Of a stretch of DNA of 64,000 nt, positions 52,522-63,675 are shown piece by piece. Within the stretch, counting starts at the first letter, position 1. Every line of letters begins with the position of its first letter. A program made the position numbers and the translations under genes. The stretch is from Polaromonas sp. JS666 (GTDB taxonomy: Bacteria > Pseudomonadota > Gammaproteobacteria > Burkholderiales > Burkholderiaceae_C). Where the stretch lies: NCBI RefSeq assembly GCF_900103405.1, contig NZ_FNHX01000002.1, positions 686,496-750,495 of the forward strand, read 5' to 3'. Under the pieces are notes generated by a model. The model was given only the letters and a program-made list of their open reading frames with translations. It was not told the DNA's origin and did not search any database.

Positions 52522-52911
52522 TCAGCGGCTCACGCGGCAACCGTCACCCAGCGAGGCGCGCCAGACACGCACGGATGTCAGCCCCGGCAGGCGGGCGTCC
52601 AGCTTGCGGAAAATGAACTGGCAGAGGTTTTCCAGCGTGGGCGGTCCCAGCTCTTTCACGTCGTCGAGCATGTGGTGGTCCAGCTCCTCGCGCAGCACGG
52701 CGATTTCGCGCCGCACCAGGCCCAGGTCCATGACCATGCCGGTGGCCGCGTCGGGTTCGCCGGCCACAAACACCTCGGCGTTGTAGGTATGGCCGTGCAC
52801 GCGCTTGCTGCCTTCGGCCTCGATGGCGCGCTTGAGCGTGTGGGCCGCGTCAAAGTAAAAAGTCTGGCTGATCTCGCAGCGCATGGGTTCTGGCGTGGGA
52901 AGCTTTTTCAT
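52522..52911 (-). CDS. queD: 6-carboxy-5,6,7,8-tetrahydropterin synthase
   Basis: 129 residues from ATG 52911, which overlaps the queE stop by 4 bp (ATGA). Makes 6-carboxytetrahydropterin from dihydroneopterin triphosphate in the queuosine pathway. Zinc ligands: FDAAHTL (His) and RVHGHTYNAEVFV (two His). The Glu/Asp-His pair at ELDHHMLDD and the PTLENLCQFI segment also fit. It is coupled to queE upstream. Confidence 0.95.
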   Translation of the reverse strand: MKKLPTPEPMRCEISQTFYFDAAHTLKRAIEAEGSKRVHGHTYNAEVFVAGEPDAATGMVMDLGLVRREIAVLREELDHHMLDDVKELGPPTLENLCQFIFRKLDARLPGLTSVRVWRASLGDGCRVSR

Positions 52912-53543
52912 CGGATGCCCGTGATCTTGTGGGTCTGCAGGCTGAGCCGCCAGGCCGGGCGCTCCATGCACAGCTGTATGCAGGTTTCGGTGTTTTGCTG
53001 CCGCTGCGGGTTGTCCATGGGCTGCAGGTAGCGGTGCGTGAAGTCGGCGGCTTCGAGCTCGGCCAGGTCAAAACTGGGCTGGGGCCAGACCAGCTTGAGT
53101 TCCTGGCCCGCGCGCTGCACCCAGGGGGCACCGGCTTTGGGGCTCACGCAAATCCAGTCGATGCCCTCAGGGGCGGCAATGCTGCCGTTGGTCTCGACCG
53201 CAATCTGGAAACCGCGCGCATGCAGGGCCGCAATCAATTCGGCATCGACCTGCAGCAGCGGCTCGCCGCCCGTCATGACCACAAAGCGGTGGGCGCTGTC
53301 GCCGGCCGGCCACTGCGCTTCGATTTGCTGGGCCAGCGCGTCGGCATCGGCAAACTTGCCGCCCAGGGTGCCGTCGGTGCCTACAAAATCGGTGTCGCAA
53401 AATTTGCAGACGGCGCTCGCGCGGTCCTGCTCGCGGCCGGACCAGAGGTTGCAGCCCGCAAAGCGGCAGAACACCGCGGGCCGACCGGCATTGGCGCCCT
53501 CGCCCTGCAGCGTGTAGAAAATTTCCTTGACCTGGTAGCTCAT
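52908..53543 (-). CDS. queE: 7-carboxy-7-deazaguanine synthase (radical SAM)
   Basis: 211 residues from ATG 53543. A radical SAM enzyme that converts the QueD product to 7-carboxy-7-deazaguanine. The cluster motif is the expanded form CRFAGCNLWSGREQD..VCKFCDTDF. The SAM site MTGGEPLL and LKLVWPQ near the end are conserved. The gene start overlaps the stop of a 45-codon leader frame (ATGA), and its stop overlaps queD (ATGA). Queuosine precursors help tRNA wobble modification. Confidence 0.95.
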   Translation of the reverse strand: MSYQVKEIFYTLQGEGANAGRPAVFCRFAGCNLWSGREQDRASAVCKFCDTDFVGTDGTLGGKFADADALAQQIEAQWPAGDSAHRFVVMTGGEPLLQVDAELIAALHARGFQIAVETNGSIAAPEGIDWICVSPKAGAPWVQRAGQELKLVWPQPSFDLAELEAADFTHRYLQPMDNPQRQQNTETCIQLCMERPAWRLSLQTHKITGIR

Positions 53544-53677
53544 GGCGCGGCTTTCGCGCGGCCACGGCCGCAGCCCGCCGCGGGCATCAGCCGGTGCGAA
53601 ACAGGAAGTTGAACAGGGGAGATAAAACAGGCGCCCACACAAGCCGAAAGACCGGGGGGCGCGAGGTTTTTATACAT
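53540..53677 (-). CDS. Candidate 45-residue leader peptide overlapping queE
   Basis: ATG 53677 has a clear Shine-Dalgarno (AGAGGA, 7-9 bp upstream) and opens MYKNLAPPGLSACVGACF, ending in ..GRGRAKAAP with TGA at 53542-53540. This stop overlaps the queE start (ATGA), so the frame could couple to queE. The peptide contains two Cys and one hydrophobic segment. I know of no family for it. It may encode a real small protein or serve as a regulatory leader; neither is shown. Confidence 0.5.
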   Translation of the reverse strand: MYKNLAPPGLSACVGACFISPVQLPVSHRLMPAAGCGRGRAKAAP

Positions 53678-53813
53678 GGTGGTCCTCTACATGGCCCCGG
53701 AGATAAACAGATGCGGGCGCGCCGGGGCAGCACGCTGAAGCCCCTGATTTTACCGGTTCAAGCCGGATGGGGGGATTTCAGGGGATTTGCGGGCGGATTA
53801 CGGCCTCAAAGCC

Positions 53814-54698
53814 TCAGGGCACAGGCATCTCGCGCGCCTGCTGCTGCAGCCAGCCGCAAAAGCTGTCCAGCCGCGCATGCGGCCCGGCACGGCGCCTGGC
53901 CACGTACTGGTAGGCGCTTTCCTCAAAGCCCAACGGCGCCACCAGGCGGCCGGCGCGCAGGTCGTCCATCACCAGGTGCCAGGGCGCAATGCAGACGCCC
54001 AGCCCGCCCACCGCGGCCTCCAGCGTGAAGTAGTAGTGCTCAAAGGCCGGGCCGGCCTGCACCGCCAGGTCAATGCCGCGCGACGCGCACCACTCCCTCC
54101 ACGCGTCGGGCCGCGTGCTGGTATGCAGCAGCGGCAGGCCGGCCAGGTCCTGGGGCCGGCGCACAGCCGCCCTGGCCGCCAACGCGGGCGCCATGACGGG
54201 CCCCAGGCGCTCCACAAACAGCGGCAGCAAGGTGGGCGAGGCCTGGCTGCCGCGTTCGGCCACCGTGATGACGAGGTCATAGCGGTCGCGGTCCAGGTTC
54301 GGCGCATGCTCGGCCGCGCTGAGGCGGATCTCGGTGTCCGGGTGCAGCGCGTTAAAGCCGTACAGGCGCGGAATCAGCCATTTGACGGTGAAGGTGCTGA
54401 AGCAGGACACGTCCAGCGTCCCGGCCTCGTCGCTGCGCACCTCGCGCACGGCCGCTTCCATCTGGTCCAGCGCGGCGGACAGCGCCGGCCACAGCGAGGC
54501 GCCGGCGGCCGTCAGCTGCGGCTTGTTTTTGGCGCCCTCGAACAGCACCACGCCCAGCGCCTGCTCCAGCTGCCGCACCTGCCGGCTGATGGCGCCCGGC
54601 GTGACCGACAGTTCCTCGGCGGCGGCCGTCATGCGGCCCAGCCGGGCGGCGGCCTCAAAGGCGCGCAAGGCATTCAGGGGTGGGAGGCGGCGCTTCAT
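53814..54698 (-). CDS. LysR-family transcriptional regulator (GcvA-like)
   Basis: 294 residues from ATG 54698 (MKRRLPPLNALRAFEAAARL), the usual start of GcvA-like regulators; the longer frame to 54788 is not conserved. HTH: MTAAAEELSVTPGAISRQVRQLEQALG. The effector domain has SCFSTFTVKWLIPRLYGF and VGGLGVCIAPWHLVMDDLRAGRLVAP, typical of the group. It is divergent from a tautomerase gene by 134 bp and may control it. Ligand unknown. Confidence 0.93.
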   Translation of the reverse strand: MKRRLPPLNALRAFEAAARLGRMTAAAEELSVTPGAISRQVRQLEQALGVVLFEGAKNKPQLTAAGASLWPALSAALDQMEAAVREVRSDEAGTLDVSCFSTFTVKWLIPRLYGFNALHPDTEIRLSAAEHAPNLDRDRYDLVITVAERGSQASPTLLPLFVERLGPVMAPALAARAAVRRPQDLAGLPLLHTSTRPDAWREWCASRGIDLAVQAGPAFEHYYFTLEAAVGGLGVCIAPWHLVMDDLRAGRLVAPLGFEESAYQYVARRRAGPHARLDSFCGWLQQQAREMPVP

Positions 54699-54832
54699 GA
54701 TTGATGTGAGTTTATTGCACATAGAACGCGCCAAGAAATCGTTTTTTCTGATCAACCTTGCCCGGCAGAATTCGCAGTACCTTGGCAAAACAGGCAGCTC
54801 GCCTGCAACAACTTAAATTGAGGAAAAATCAC

Positions 54833-55237
54833 ATGCCTTTTATCCGTACCAACGTCCACCAAAGCACCAGCCCCGAGCATCGGCAAGGCATCGTCATGGG
54901 CATACACCAGGCCCTGATCGACAGCATAGGCATGCCCGAAGACGAATTGTTCAACATGGTGAGCGACTACGGCGCGGGACAGTTTTTCTTCGACCCGACT
55001 TTCAACGGCATGGCGCGCTCGGATAGGCCGGTGGTCGTGGAGATCACGCTGCGGCGCGGCCGCAGCGATGCGATGAAACGCGCGCTTTACGCGGCCATCG
55101 CGCGCAATTTAAAAGCCAATGCCGGCGTGGCGCCCGACGATGTGTTTATCTTCATGCACGAGAACGACTACTCGGACTGGTCGGTGGGCGGCGGCAAGTT
55201 CGCCATGGCGCTGGTGCAGCAGCCCGGCCCGGGCTGA
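54833..55237 (+). CDS. Tautomerase-superfamily protein
   Basis: 134 residues from ATG 54833 with AGGA upstream. After Met removal the N-terminal Pro (MPFIRTNV) is the catalytic base of 4-oxalocrotonate tautomerase/MSAD-type enzymes. The length and the segment FFDPTFNGMARSDRPVVVEITLRRGRSDAMKRALYAAI fit the longer Tautomerase_2 group. The reaction is a keto-enol shift or dehalogenation on an unknown molecule. It is divergent from a LysR gene, which suggests inducible expression. Confidence 0.88.
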   Translation: MPFIRTNVHQSTSPEHRQGIVMGIHQALIDSIGMPEDELFNMVSDYGAGQFFFDPTFNGMARSDRPVVVEITLRRGRSDAMKRALYAAIARNLKANAGVAPDDVFIFMHENDYSDWSVGGGKFAMALVQQPGPG

Positions 55238-55248
55238 AACCAGGCGCC

Positions 55249-56538
55249 CTATTTTCCCGCAACGGTCTGGCCGGACGGCAGCGCCGGCTGCACCGGGTAG
55301 GCCCTGGCCATCCACAGGTAGAGGCCGGCGCCCAGCAGCAGCGTGGCGGCGGCAATCTCCAGCGACAGCGTAAAGCCCGCGCCCGCATTGGGCGTGTGGC
55401 GCAGCAGCACGGCCACCAGCGGCGGGCCCAGGATCTGGCCGACGCCATAGGTGGCGGTCAAAAGGCCCATAAAACTCGCGGCCGTGGCGGGTTTCAGACG
55501 GCGCACTTCCTGCATTGCAAAAAAGGTGATGGCGGTGAATGGGATGCCCAGCATCAGGCTGCCAATGGCAAAGCCCGCGAGGCTGGGACTCCAGAGGCTG
55601 GCCGCGATGCCCAGGGCCTGCAGGAAATAACAGCCCGCCAGCAGCAGGCGAAAGTCCTTGCCCGGCGGCAATCGCGTGGCCAGCAGCGCGCCCAGCATCA
55701 CGCCCAGGCCGAAGATGGGCCAGAACATGTCCAGCCAGGCTGAACCCGGCAGCGCCGCGCGCGCGATCACCGGCAAAAAAGTGGCGGTGATGATGTAGCC
55801 GAAACCCGCCAGGCCGTAGGCCAGCGTCAGCAGCGTCATTTCGGCCTGGCCGTGCCGGGGCGTCGCGCCGGCCGAGGCGGCGGCGCGCGGCGCCAGCGCG
55901 ACAAGGCGCTCGTCGCCACCACGCAGCACATGCCAGACCAGGGCCGCCAGCACAAAGGACAAGACGCCAAACAGCATCCAGCCCGTGGCGGCCGTCCAGT
56001 GCCAAGCCACCATGCCGGTGGCGAACAGGCCGCTGAGCACAATGCCGGCGCCCGGGCCCACATAAATAATGCCGCCCATCGCGGGCACACCGCGCCTGGC
56101 CAGCTGCGAGAGACACCAGCCCGAAGTGAACACAAACACCACCGCGCTGGTCACGCCCGCCGCAAAACGCAGCAACGGCCACGCGGCCGGGAAGTGCCAG
56201 CCCATGGCCAGCGTGAGCACGCCCGTGGCGAGCAGCCCGGCGCGCACCAGCGAGGAATACGCCAGCGAAGGCAGCCCCTTGAAGCGCGACCACAGCCAGG
56301 GCTGCAAGGTGCAGAGAATCGCGCCCAGCATGTAGCCGAAGTAGTTGGCGCTGGCCAGCCAGCTGGCCGTAGGCAGGTCAACCACGCCGTCGCTGAGCAT
56401 CATGGGCAAAAGCGGCGTGAAAGCAAAACGCCCTATGCCCATGGCCACGGCCAGTGCCACCAGCCCGGCCAGCGCGATGGGCCAGGCGCCGTGCGGCGCG
56501 GGGGAAGACTCTTGATGCGGCTGCGATGTGGAGGCCAT
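55249..56538 (-). CDS. YbfB/YjiJ family MFS transporter
   Basis: 429 residues with about 12 membrane segments. The early AVAMGIGRFAFTPLLPMML and ASANYFGYMLGAIL are signatures of the YbfB/YjiJ group. A half-repeat begins around GQAEMTLLTLAYGLAGFGYIIT. An exporter role is likely, but no substrate is known. The ORF follows add on the same strand by 92 bp and may be co-transcribed with the purine genes. Confidence 0.92.
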   Translation of the reverse strand: MASTSQPHQESSPAPHGAWPIALAGLVALAVAMGIGRFAFTPLLPMMLSDGVVDLPTASWLASANYFGYMLGAILCTLQPWLWSRFKGLPSLAYSSLVRAGLLATGVLTLAMGWHFPAAWPLLRFAAGVTSAVVFVFTSGWCLSQLARRGVPAMGGIIYVGPGAGIVLSGLFATGMVAWHWTAATGWMLFGVLSFVLAALVWHVLRGGDERLVALAPRAAASAGATPRHGQAEMTLLTLAYGLAGFGYIITATFLPVIARAALPGSAWLDMFWPIFGLGVMLGALLATRLPPGKDFRLLLAGCYFLQALGIAASLWSPSLAGFAIGSLMLGIPFTAITFFAMQEVRRLKPATAASFMGLLTATYGVGQILGPPLVAVLLRHTPNAGAGFTLSLEIAAATLLLGAGLYLWMARAYPVQPALPSGQTVAGK

Positions 56539-56630
56539 GCCCGGGATCCTTGCTTGCTCTAGGGTTCTACCCGGATCATACGTTTGGGCCGCCGCCGGGA
56601 CAGCCGGCGGCGGGAATAACCCCGTGACCC

Positions 56631-58920
<2,290 letters not shown>

Positions 58921-59011
58921 GTCATCTCGCTTTCGTGGAAGGAAGGTGAAGAAAGTAAAACAGGGTGCACGGAAAAAATGCAATTATGCGGCGGAAACTC
59001 CGAACAGGTCC

Positions 59012-59932
59012 TCAGGCGCCAGGGTAAAACGGCTTACCGATGGAGCTGGGCATGTTGACGCGAATCCACAGCGGGTTGCGCGAAATCAGCACCAGCACCA
59101 CGATGGTGGCCAGGTAGGGCAGCATGCTCAAAAACTGCGTGGGCACGTTCACGCCCAGGCTTTGCAGGTGGAATTGCAGCATGGTCACCCCGCCGAACAG
59201 GTAAGCGCCAAGCAACACCCGTGCCGGGCGCCAGGTGGCAAAGGTGGTGAGCGCCAGCGCGATCCAGCCCTTGCCGGCGATCATGCCCTCGACCCACAGC
59301 GGGGTGTAGGCCACCGACACATAGGCGCCGGCCAGGCCGCACAGCGCGCCGCCGGCCACCACGGCCGCCAGCCGTATGCGCCGCACCGGGTAACCCAGCG
59401 CATGCGCCGATTCGGGGCTTTCGCCGACCGAGCGCAGCACCAGGCCGGCGCGCGTGCGGTACAAAAACCAGACCAGCCCGGCCGTCAGTGCCATCGCGAT
59501 ATAGACCATGGGATGCTGGCGGAACAGCGCCGGGCCCAGCAGCGGGACGTCGGCCAGGAAGGGAATCGGGTAATGCGCCTGCTCGGGCAGTTTTTCCTGC
59601 ACGTACTTGATGCCGGCAAAGGCCGAAAAGCCCGCACCGAACAGGCTCAGCGCCAGGCCGGTCGCGTACTGGTTGGTGTTGAGCCAGATCACCAGCACAC
59701 CGAAAACGGCCGCCAGGAAGGCGCCCGCCGCCATGCCGGCGGCAAAGCCCAGCCAGCTGTTGCCGGTGTGCACCACCGTGGCAAAACCGGCGATGGCGGC
59801 GCACAACATCATGCCCTCGGCGCCCAAGTTGACGATGCCGGCTTTTTCATTGATCAGCAGGCCCAGCGCCGCGATGGCCAGCACGGTGCCGGCGCTCAGC
59901 GTCGCGGCGATCAGCAGTGCGGTCGAATCCAT
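59012..59932 (-). CDS. Nucleoside ABC transporter permease 2 (BMP type)
   Basis: 306 residues from ATG 59932. About eight membrane segments. The family core GLLINEKAGIVNLGAEGMMLCAAIAG and GLAGAYVSVAYTPLWVEGMIAGKGWIALALTTFA is conserved with the YufQ/NupQ type. The ATG overlaps the stop codon of permease 1 (TGATG), so the two are coupled. Part of the BMP-type purine nucleoside importer. Confidence 0.92.
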   Translation of the reverse strand: MDSTALLIAATLSAGTVLAIAALGLLINEKAGIVNLGAEGMMLCAAIAGFATVVHTGNSWLGFAAGMAAGAFLAAVFGVLVIWLNTNQYATGLALSLFGAGFSAFAGIKYVQEKLPEQAHYPIPFLADVPLLGPALFRQHPMVYIAMALTAGLVWFLYRTRAGLVLRSVGESPESAHALGYPVRRIRLAAVVAGGALCGLAGAYVSVAYTPLWVEGMIAGKGWIALALTTFATWRPARVLLGAYLFGGVTMLQFHLQSLGVNVPTQFLSMLPYLATIVVLVLISRNPLWIRVNMPSSIGKPFYPGA

Positions 59933-61044
59933 CACTCGGCTCCTTTCAGGACTTCGGAAGACGGCGGCGTGGCCACCGGCATGGTGATGGGCTTGGCCAG
60001 CCTCAGGCGGTAGGCGATCAGGGTGTCGCAGGCCAGCAGGCTGAACAGCAGCAGGCCCTGGAACACGCCGGTGATGGACTTGGGCAGGCCCAGGCGCGAC
60101 TGCGCGAGCTCGCCGCCTATATAAAACATGCTCATCAGGATGGCCGAGAACACCACGCCCACCGGATGCAGCCGCCCGACAAAGGCGACGATGATGGCGG
60201 CAAAACCGTAGCCCGCCGGCACATAGGGCGTGAGCTGGCCTATGGGGCCGGCCACTTCGAGCGCGCCGGCCAGGCCCGCGGCGGCGCCCGAGGTCAGCAA
60301 GGCCAGCCACAGCGCGCGGCGCGATGAAAAGCCGGCGTAGCGCGCGGCCGCGGGCGCCAGGCCGCTGACTTCATGCCGGAAGCCCGCATAGGTGCGGAAC
60401 AAAAACAGCCACAGCCCGGCCACGCCCAGCAGCGCGAGGACGATGCCGATGTTCACGCGCGAGCCCTGCATGAGCCGCGGGATCTGCGTGACGGCCTCAA
60501 AAGTCTTGGTCTGCGGGAAGTTGTAGCCGTTGGGGTCCTTCCAGGGCCCGAAGACCAGGAAGTTGAGCACCATGTCGGCCACATAGACCAGCATCAGGCT
60601 GACCAGGATTTCATTGGCGTTGAAGCGGTCGCGCAGCAAGGCCGTGAGGCCGGCCCAGGCCATGCCGCCCGCGATGCCGGCCAGCAAGATGGCCGGAACA
60701 ATCCAGGGGCCTGTGGTTTTCTCCGCCAGCAGTGCGATGCCGCCGGCCGCGATGGCGCCCATGACGAACTGGCCTTCGGCGCCTATGTTCCAGACATTGG
60801 AGCGAAAGCACACGGCCAGCCCCAGCGCGATGATCAGCAGCGGCGTGGCCTTGACCAGCAGCTCGCCGATGGCGTACGGCGACTTGATGGGTTCCCAGAA
60901 AAACACCTGCAGGCCCTTGACCGGGTCCTTGCCCAGCGCCACGAACAGCGCCACACCTATCAGCACGGTGATCAGCAGGGCCAGCAGCGGCGAGGCGTAG
61001 CTCCAGAAGGAGGACGGCTGAGGGCGGACTTCAAGCTGCGGCAT
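59932..61044 (-). CDS. Nucleoside ABC transporter permease 1 (BMP type)
   Basis: 370 residues with about ten membrane segments. LLIIALGLAVCFRSNVWNIGAEGQFVMGAIAAGGIAL and GLAGALEVAGPIGQLTPYVPAGYGFAAIIVAFVGRLHP are hallmark permease motifs of the YufP/NupP type. Its start lies within the end of the ATPase gene (14-bp overlap) and its end overlaps permease 2 by one base. Together the three form the membrane part of one importer. Confidence 0.93.
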   Translation of the reverse strand: MPQLEVRPQPSSFWSYASPLLALLITVLIGVALFVALGKDPVKGLQVFFWEPIKSPYAIGELLVKATPLLIIALGLAVCFRSNVWNIGAEGQFVMGAIAAGGIALLAEKTTGPWIVPAILLAGIAGGMAWAGLTALLRDRFNANEILVSLMLVYVADMVLNFLVFGPWKDPNGYNFPQTKTFEAVTQIPRLMQGSRVNIGIVLALLGVAGLWLFLFRTYAGFRHEVSGLAPAAARYAGFSSRRALWLALLTSGAAAGLAGALEVAGPIGQLTPYVPAGYGFAAIIVAFVGRLHPVGVVFSAILMSMFYIGGELAQSRLGLPKSITGVFQGLLLFSLLACDTLIAYRLRLAKPITMPVATPPSSEVLKGAE

Positions 61045-62590
61045 GCGAGGCCTCCGTCTGCGACCACAGGCCGCTCATCCACTGCCCCACGCGTTCCACC
61101 GTGGCGTCGGCGCGCGGCAGCGAAGGCGAAAGCTGGCCCTTGGCCATCACATAAAGCCGGTCGCAAATGTCGAACAACTCCTCGAGCTCCTCGCTGACCA
61201 CCAGCACCGCGCAGCCGGCATCGCGCAGCTTGAGCAGCTCGCCGCGTATCTGCGTGGCCGCGCCCACGTCCACGCCCCAGGTCGGCTGCGAGACGATCAG
61301 CAGCGTGGGCTGGGCGTCGATCTCGCGGCCCATGATGAATTTCTGCAGGTTGCCGCCCGACAGCGACTTGGCCACGGCCTGCGGCCCGCCCGACTTGACC
61401 TTGTAGGCGGCGATGATGCGTTCGGCCTGCGCCTGCAGCGCGCCGCGGTTCAGCCAGCCGTTGCCGGCGACGGACTCCTTGCGCGTGAGCAGCAGGTTGC
61501 GCGCCAGCGAGAGCGAAGGCACGGCGCCGCGGCCCAGTCGCTCCTCGGGCACAAAATGCAGGCCCAGCGCGCGGCGCCGGTGCGGCCCCAGCTTGCCCAC
61601 GGCCTGGCCCTTGACCACGATGGCATCGCCGGCGGCGCGGGTGTCTTCACCCGAGAGCGCGTAGAGCAATTCCTTCTGGCCGTTGCCCGAGACGCCGGCA
61701 ATACCGACCACCTCGCCGGCACGCACCTGCAGCGCCACCTGGTGCAGGTCCACGCCGAACTGTTCTTCCTTGGGCAAATCCAGCCGCTTGACGTCCAGCA
61801 CCACGGCGCCGGCGTGCAGCTCGCGGTGCTCCAGCGCGGGCGGCTCGGCCCCAATCATGAGGCGGCTCAGCGAGGCATTCGATTCCTGGCGCGGGTCGCA
61901 TTCACCTGAGACCTTGCCGCCGCGCAGCACCGTGCAGGCGGTGCACAGCGCGCGGATTTCATGCAGCTTGTGGCTGATGTACAAAATGCTGCAGCCCTGC
62001 GCGGCCAGCTGGCGCAGGGTGACAAACAGGTTTTCCACCGCCTGCGGCGTCAGCACCGAGGTCGGCTCGTCCAGGATCAGCAGCCGGGGATTCGTGAGCA
62101 GCGCGCGCACGATCTCCACGCGCTGGCGCTCGCCCACGCTGAGCGTGTGCACCGGCCGCGTCGGGTCCAGCTGCAGGCCGTAGGCCTGGGTGGTCTGCAC
62201 GATGCGGGCCGAGACCTCGGCCAGGCTCAGGTGTTTATCCAGCCCCAGCCAGACGTTCTCGGCCACGGTGAGCGTGTCGAACAGGCTGAAATGCTGGAAC
62301 ACCATGCTGATGCCCAGGGCCCGCGCCTCGTGCGGGTTGCGCACCGTCACCAGTTGGCCGTCAATGGCCACGGTGCCGGCGTCGGGCCTGACGGCGCCGT
62401 AGATGATTTTCATCAGCGTGGATTTACCGGCCCCATTTTCGCCCAGCACGGCGTGGATCTCGCCGGGCCGCACAGTCAGCGAGATGCCGCTGTTGGCCAG
62501 CACGCCGGGATAACTTTTGCTGATGCCCTCCAGCCGCAGCCGCGCTTGCGGCCCGGAGGGGCTGTCATTGGGGGGCTGCGCTGTGCTCAT
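61031..62590 (-). CDS. Nucleoside ABC transporter ATP-binding protein, two nucleotide-binding domains
   Basis: 519 residues. First domain: GENGAGKST (Walker A), LSVGERQRVEI (signature) and LLILDEPTSVLTP (Walker B). Second domain: the loop is degenerate, GVSGNGQKEL instead of a full Walker A, with LSGGNLQKFIMGRE as signature and VSQPTWGVDVG, where Walker B Asp/Glu are replaced by Ser/Gln. Only the first site seems fully catalytic, as usual for YufO-like proteins. It is the first gene of the importer operon and follows a LysR gene by 83 bp. Confidence 0.93.
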   Translation of the reverse strand: MSTAQPPNDSPSGPQARLRLEGISKSYPGVLANSGISLTVRPGEIHAVLGENGAGKSTLMKIIYGAVRPDAGTVAIDGQLVTVRNPHEARALGISMVFQHFSLFDTLTVAENVWLGLDKHLSLAEVSARIVQTTQAYGLQLDPTRPVHTLSVGERQRVEIVRALLTNPRLLILDEPTSVLTPQAVENLFVTLRQLAAQGCSILYISHKLHEIRALCTACTVLRGGKVSGECDPRQESNASLSRLMIGAEPPALEHRELHAGAVVLDVKRLDLPKEEQFGVDLHQVALQVRAGEVVGIAGVSGNGQKELLYALSGEDTRAAGDAIVVKGQAVGKLGPHRRRALGLHFVPEERLGRGAVPSLSLARNLLLTRKESVAGNGWLNRGALQAQAERIIAAYKVKSGGPQAVAKSLSGGNLQKFIMGREIDAQPTLLIVSQPTWGVDVGAATQIRGELLKLRDAGCAVLVVSEELEELFDICDRLYVMAKGQLSPSLPRADATVERVGQWMSGLWSQTEASHAAA

Positions 62591-62673
62591 TTGTCTCGTG
62601 GTGTCCGTTTTTTTGGGGTGGTCGGTATTCTAGGGAGCCAGGCCGGCGGCACATGCCCGGCCGTCACGCAAAG

Positions 62674-63606
62674 TCATTCTTTTCGCAGCATGGAGGCCAC
62701 GGACTTGACCCTCTCGCGCAGCCATTTCGCGGCATTCGAGGCATGGGTGCGTTCGTGCCAGAGCTGGTAATACATCATGCGCGGGAACGCCACCGGGCTG
62801 GGCAGTATGGCGACCGGCAGGATGCCGGCAAAACGTTCGCAATACTGGCGGCCCGTGGTCATCACCAGCAAGCTTGATGCCACCATGGACGGCATCAGGC
62901 CGAAGTGCGGGCAGCGCACCGTGATGTTGCGCGCCAGGCCCAGCGCGTCCAGGTGCTCGTCGATCACGCCCTTGGCGCCCGGGTGCAGCGCCGAAGGCGC
63001 GATGTGTTCGGCTTCCAGCCAGCTCGCGGTGTCCCAGCCGCGGCGCACCGCGGGGTGGTCCTTGGCCACCAGGCACACCACCTCGTCGCCAAAGAGGCGC
63101 GCCATGTGCAGGTCGTCGGGCGGCGCGGCCCAGTTGCCAATCACGATGTCGGCCTGGCCCTGGGCCAGCTGCGCGCGGTAGTCGGAGTCGGCCGACAGCG
63201 GCTGGATCTCGATGCGGCAGCGCGGCGCCTGCGCCTTGACCTGCGCGACCAGCTGCGGCAAAAAGAGCGGGTCCAGGTAGTCGCTGGCCGCCAGGCGAAA
63301 GGTGGTGTCGGCCGTGGCCGGGTCAAAGCCCCGGGCGTCGCTGAACAGCATGCCGGCCGCGCGCAAAATGCTGGCCGAGGGCTCGATCATGCGCAGGCCG
63401 GCATCGGTGGGCACCATGCCCGCGCCCGAGCGCACCAGGATGGGGTCGCCGGCCAGCACGCGCAGGCGCTTGAGCGCCGCGCTGACGGCGGGCTGGTACA
63501 TACCCAATCGGATGGCGGCGCGTGATACGCTGCGTTCAGTAAGCACGGTGTTCAAGACCCTGATGAGATGGAGGTCTATCTTGTCGAAAAGCGCCTGGTC
63601 TTTCAT
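62674..63606 (-). CDS. LysR-family transcriptional regulator
   Basis: 310 residues. HTH: LIRVLNTVLTERSVSRAAIRLG and QPAVSAALKRLRVL. Ligand domain with DPLFLPQLVAQVKAQAPRCRIEI and a C-terminal HERTHASNAAKWLRERV. It is divergent from xdhA by 69 bp and upstream of the nucleoside importer genes, so it may couple both sets as a purine-responsive regulator. The inducing molecule is not known. Confidence 0.92.
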   Translation of the reverse strand: MKDQALFDKIDLHLIRVLNTVLTERSVSRAAIRLGMYQPAVSAALKRLRVLAGDPILVRSGAGMVPTDAGLRMIEPSASILRAAGMLFSDARGFDPATADTTFRLAASDYLDPLFLPQLVAQVKAQAPRCRIEIQPLSADSDYRAQLAQGQADIVIGNWAAPPDDLHMARLFGDEVVCLVAKDHPAVRRGWDTASWLEAEHIAPSALHPGAKGVIDEHLDALGLARNITVRCPHFGLMPSMVASSLLVMTTGRQYCERFAGILPVAILPSPVAFPRMMYYQLWHERTHASNAAKWLRERVKSVASMLRKE

Positions 63607-63623
63607 ACCTTTTCACCCATGCG

Positions 63624-63644
63624 TTTGATATGGGCTTTGATATG
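63624..63644. promoter_or_regulatory. Direct repeat in the lysR-xdhA gap, candidate operator
   Basis: TTTGATATG occurs twice, at 63624-63632 and 63636-63644, with a 12-bp period. It lies in the 69-bp divergent gap. Confidence 0.5.
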
Positions 63645-63675
63645 CCGGGCACGGCGCGAGTGTTTAACCTGAAGC

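Noticed and set aside
53544..53760. preQ1 riboswitch upstream of queE
   Set aside because: The expected C-rich loop and the A-rich tail of preQ1 class I could not be fitted; a coupled leader frame explains the region better.
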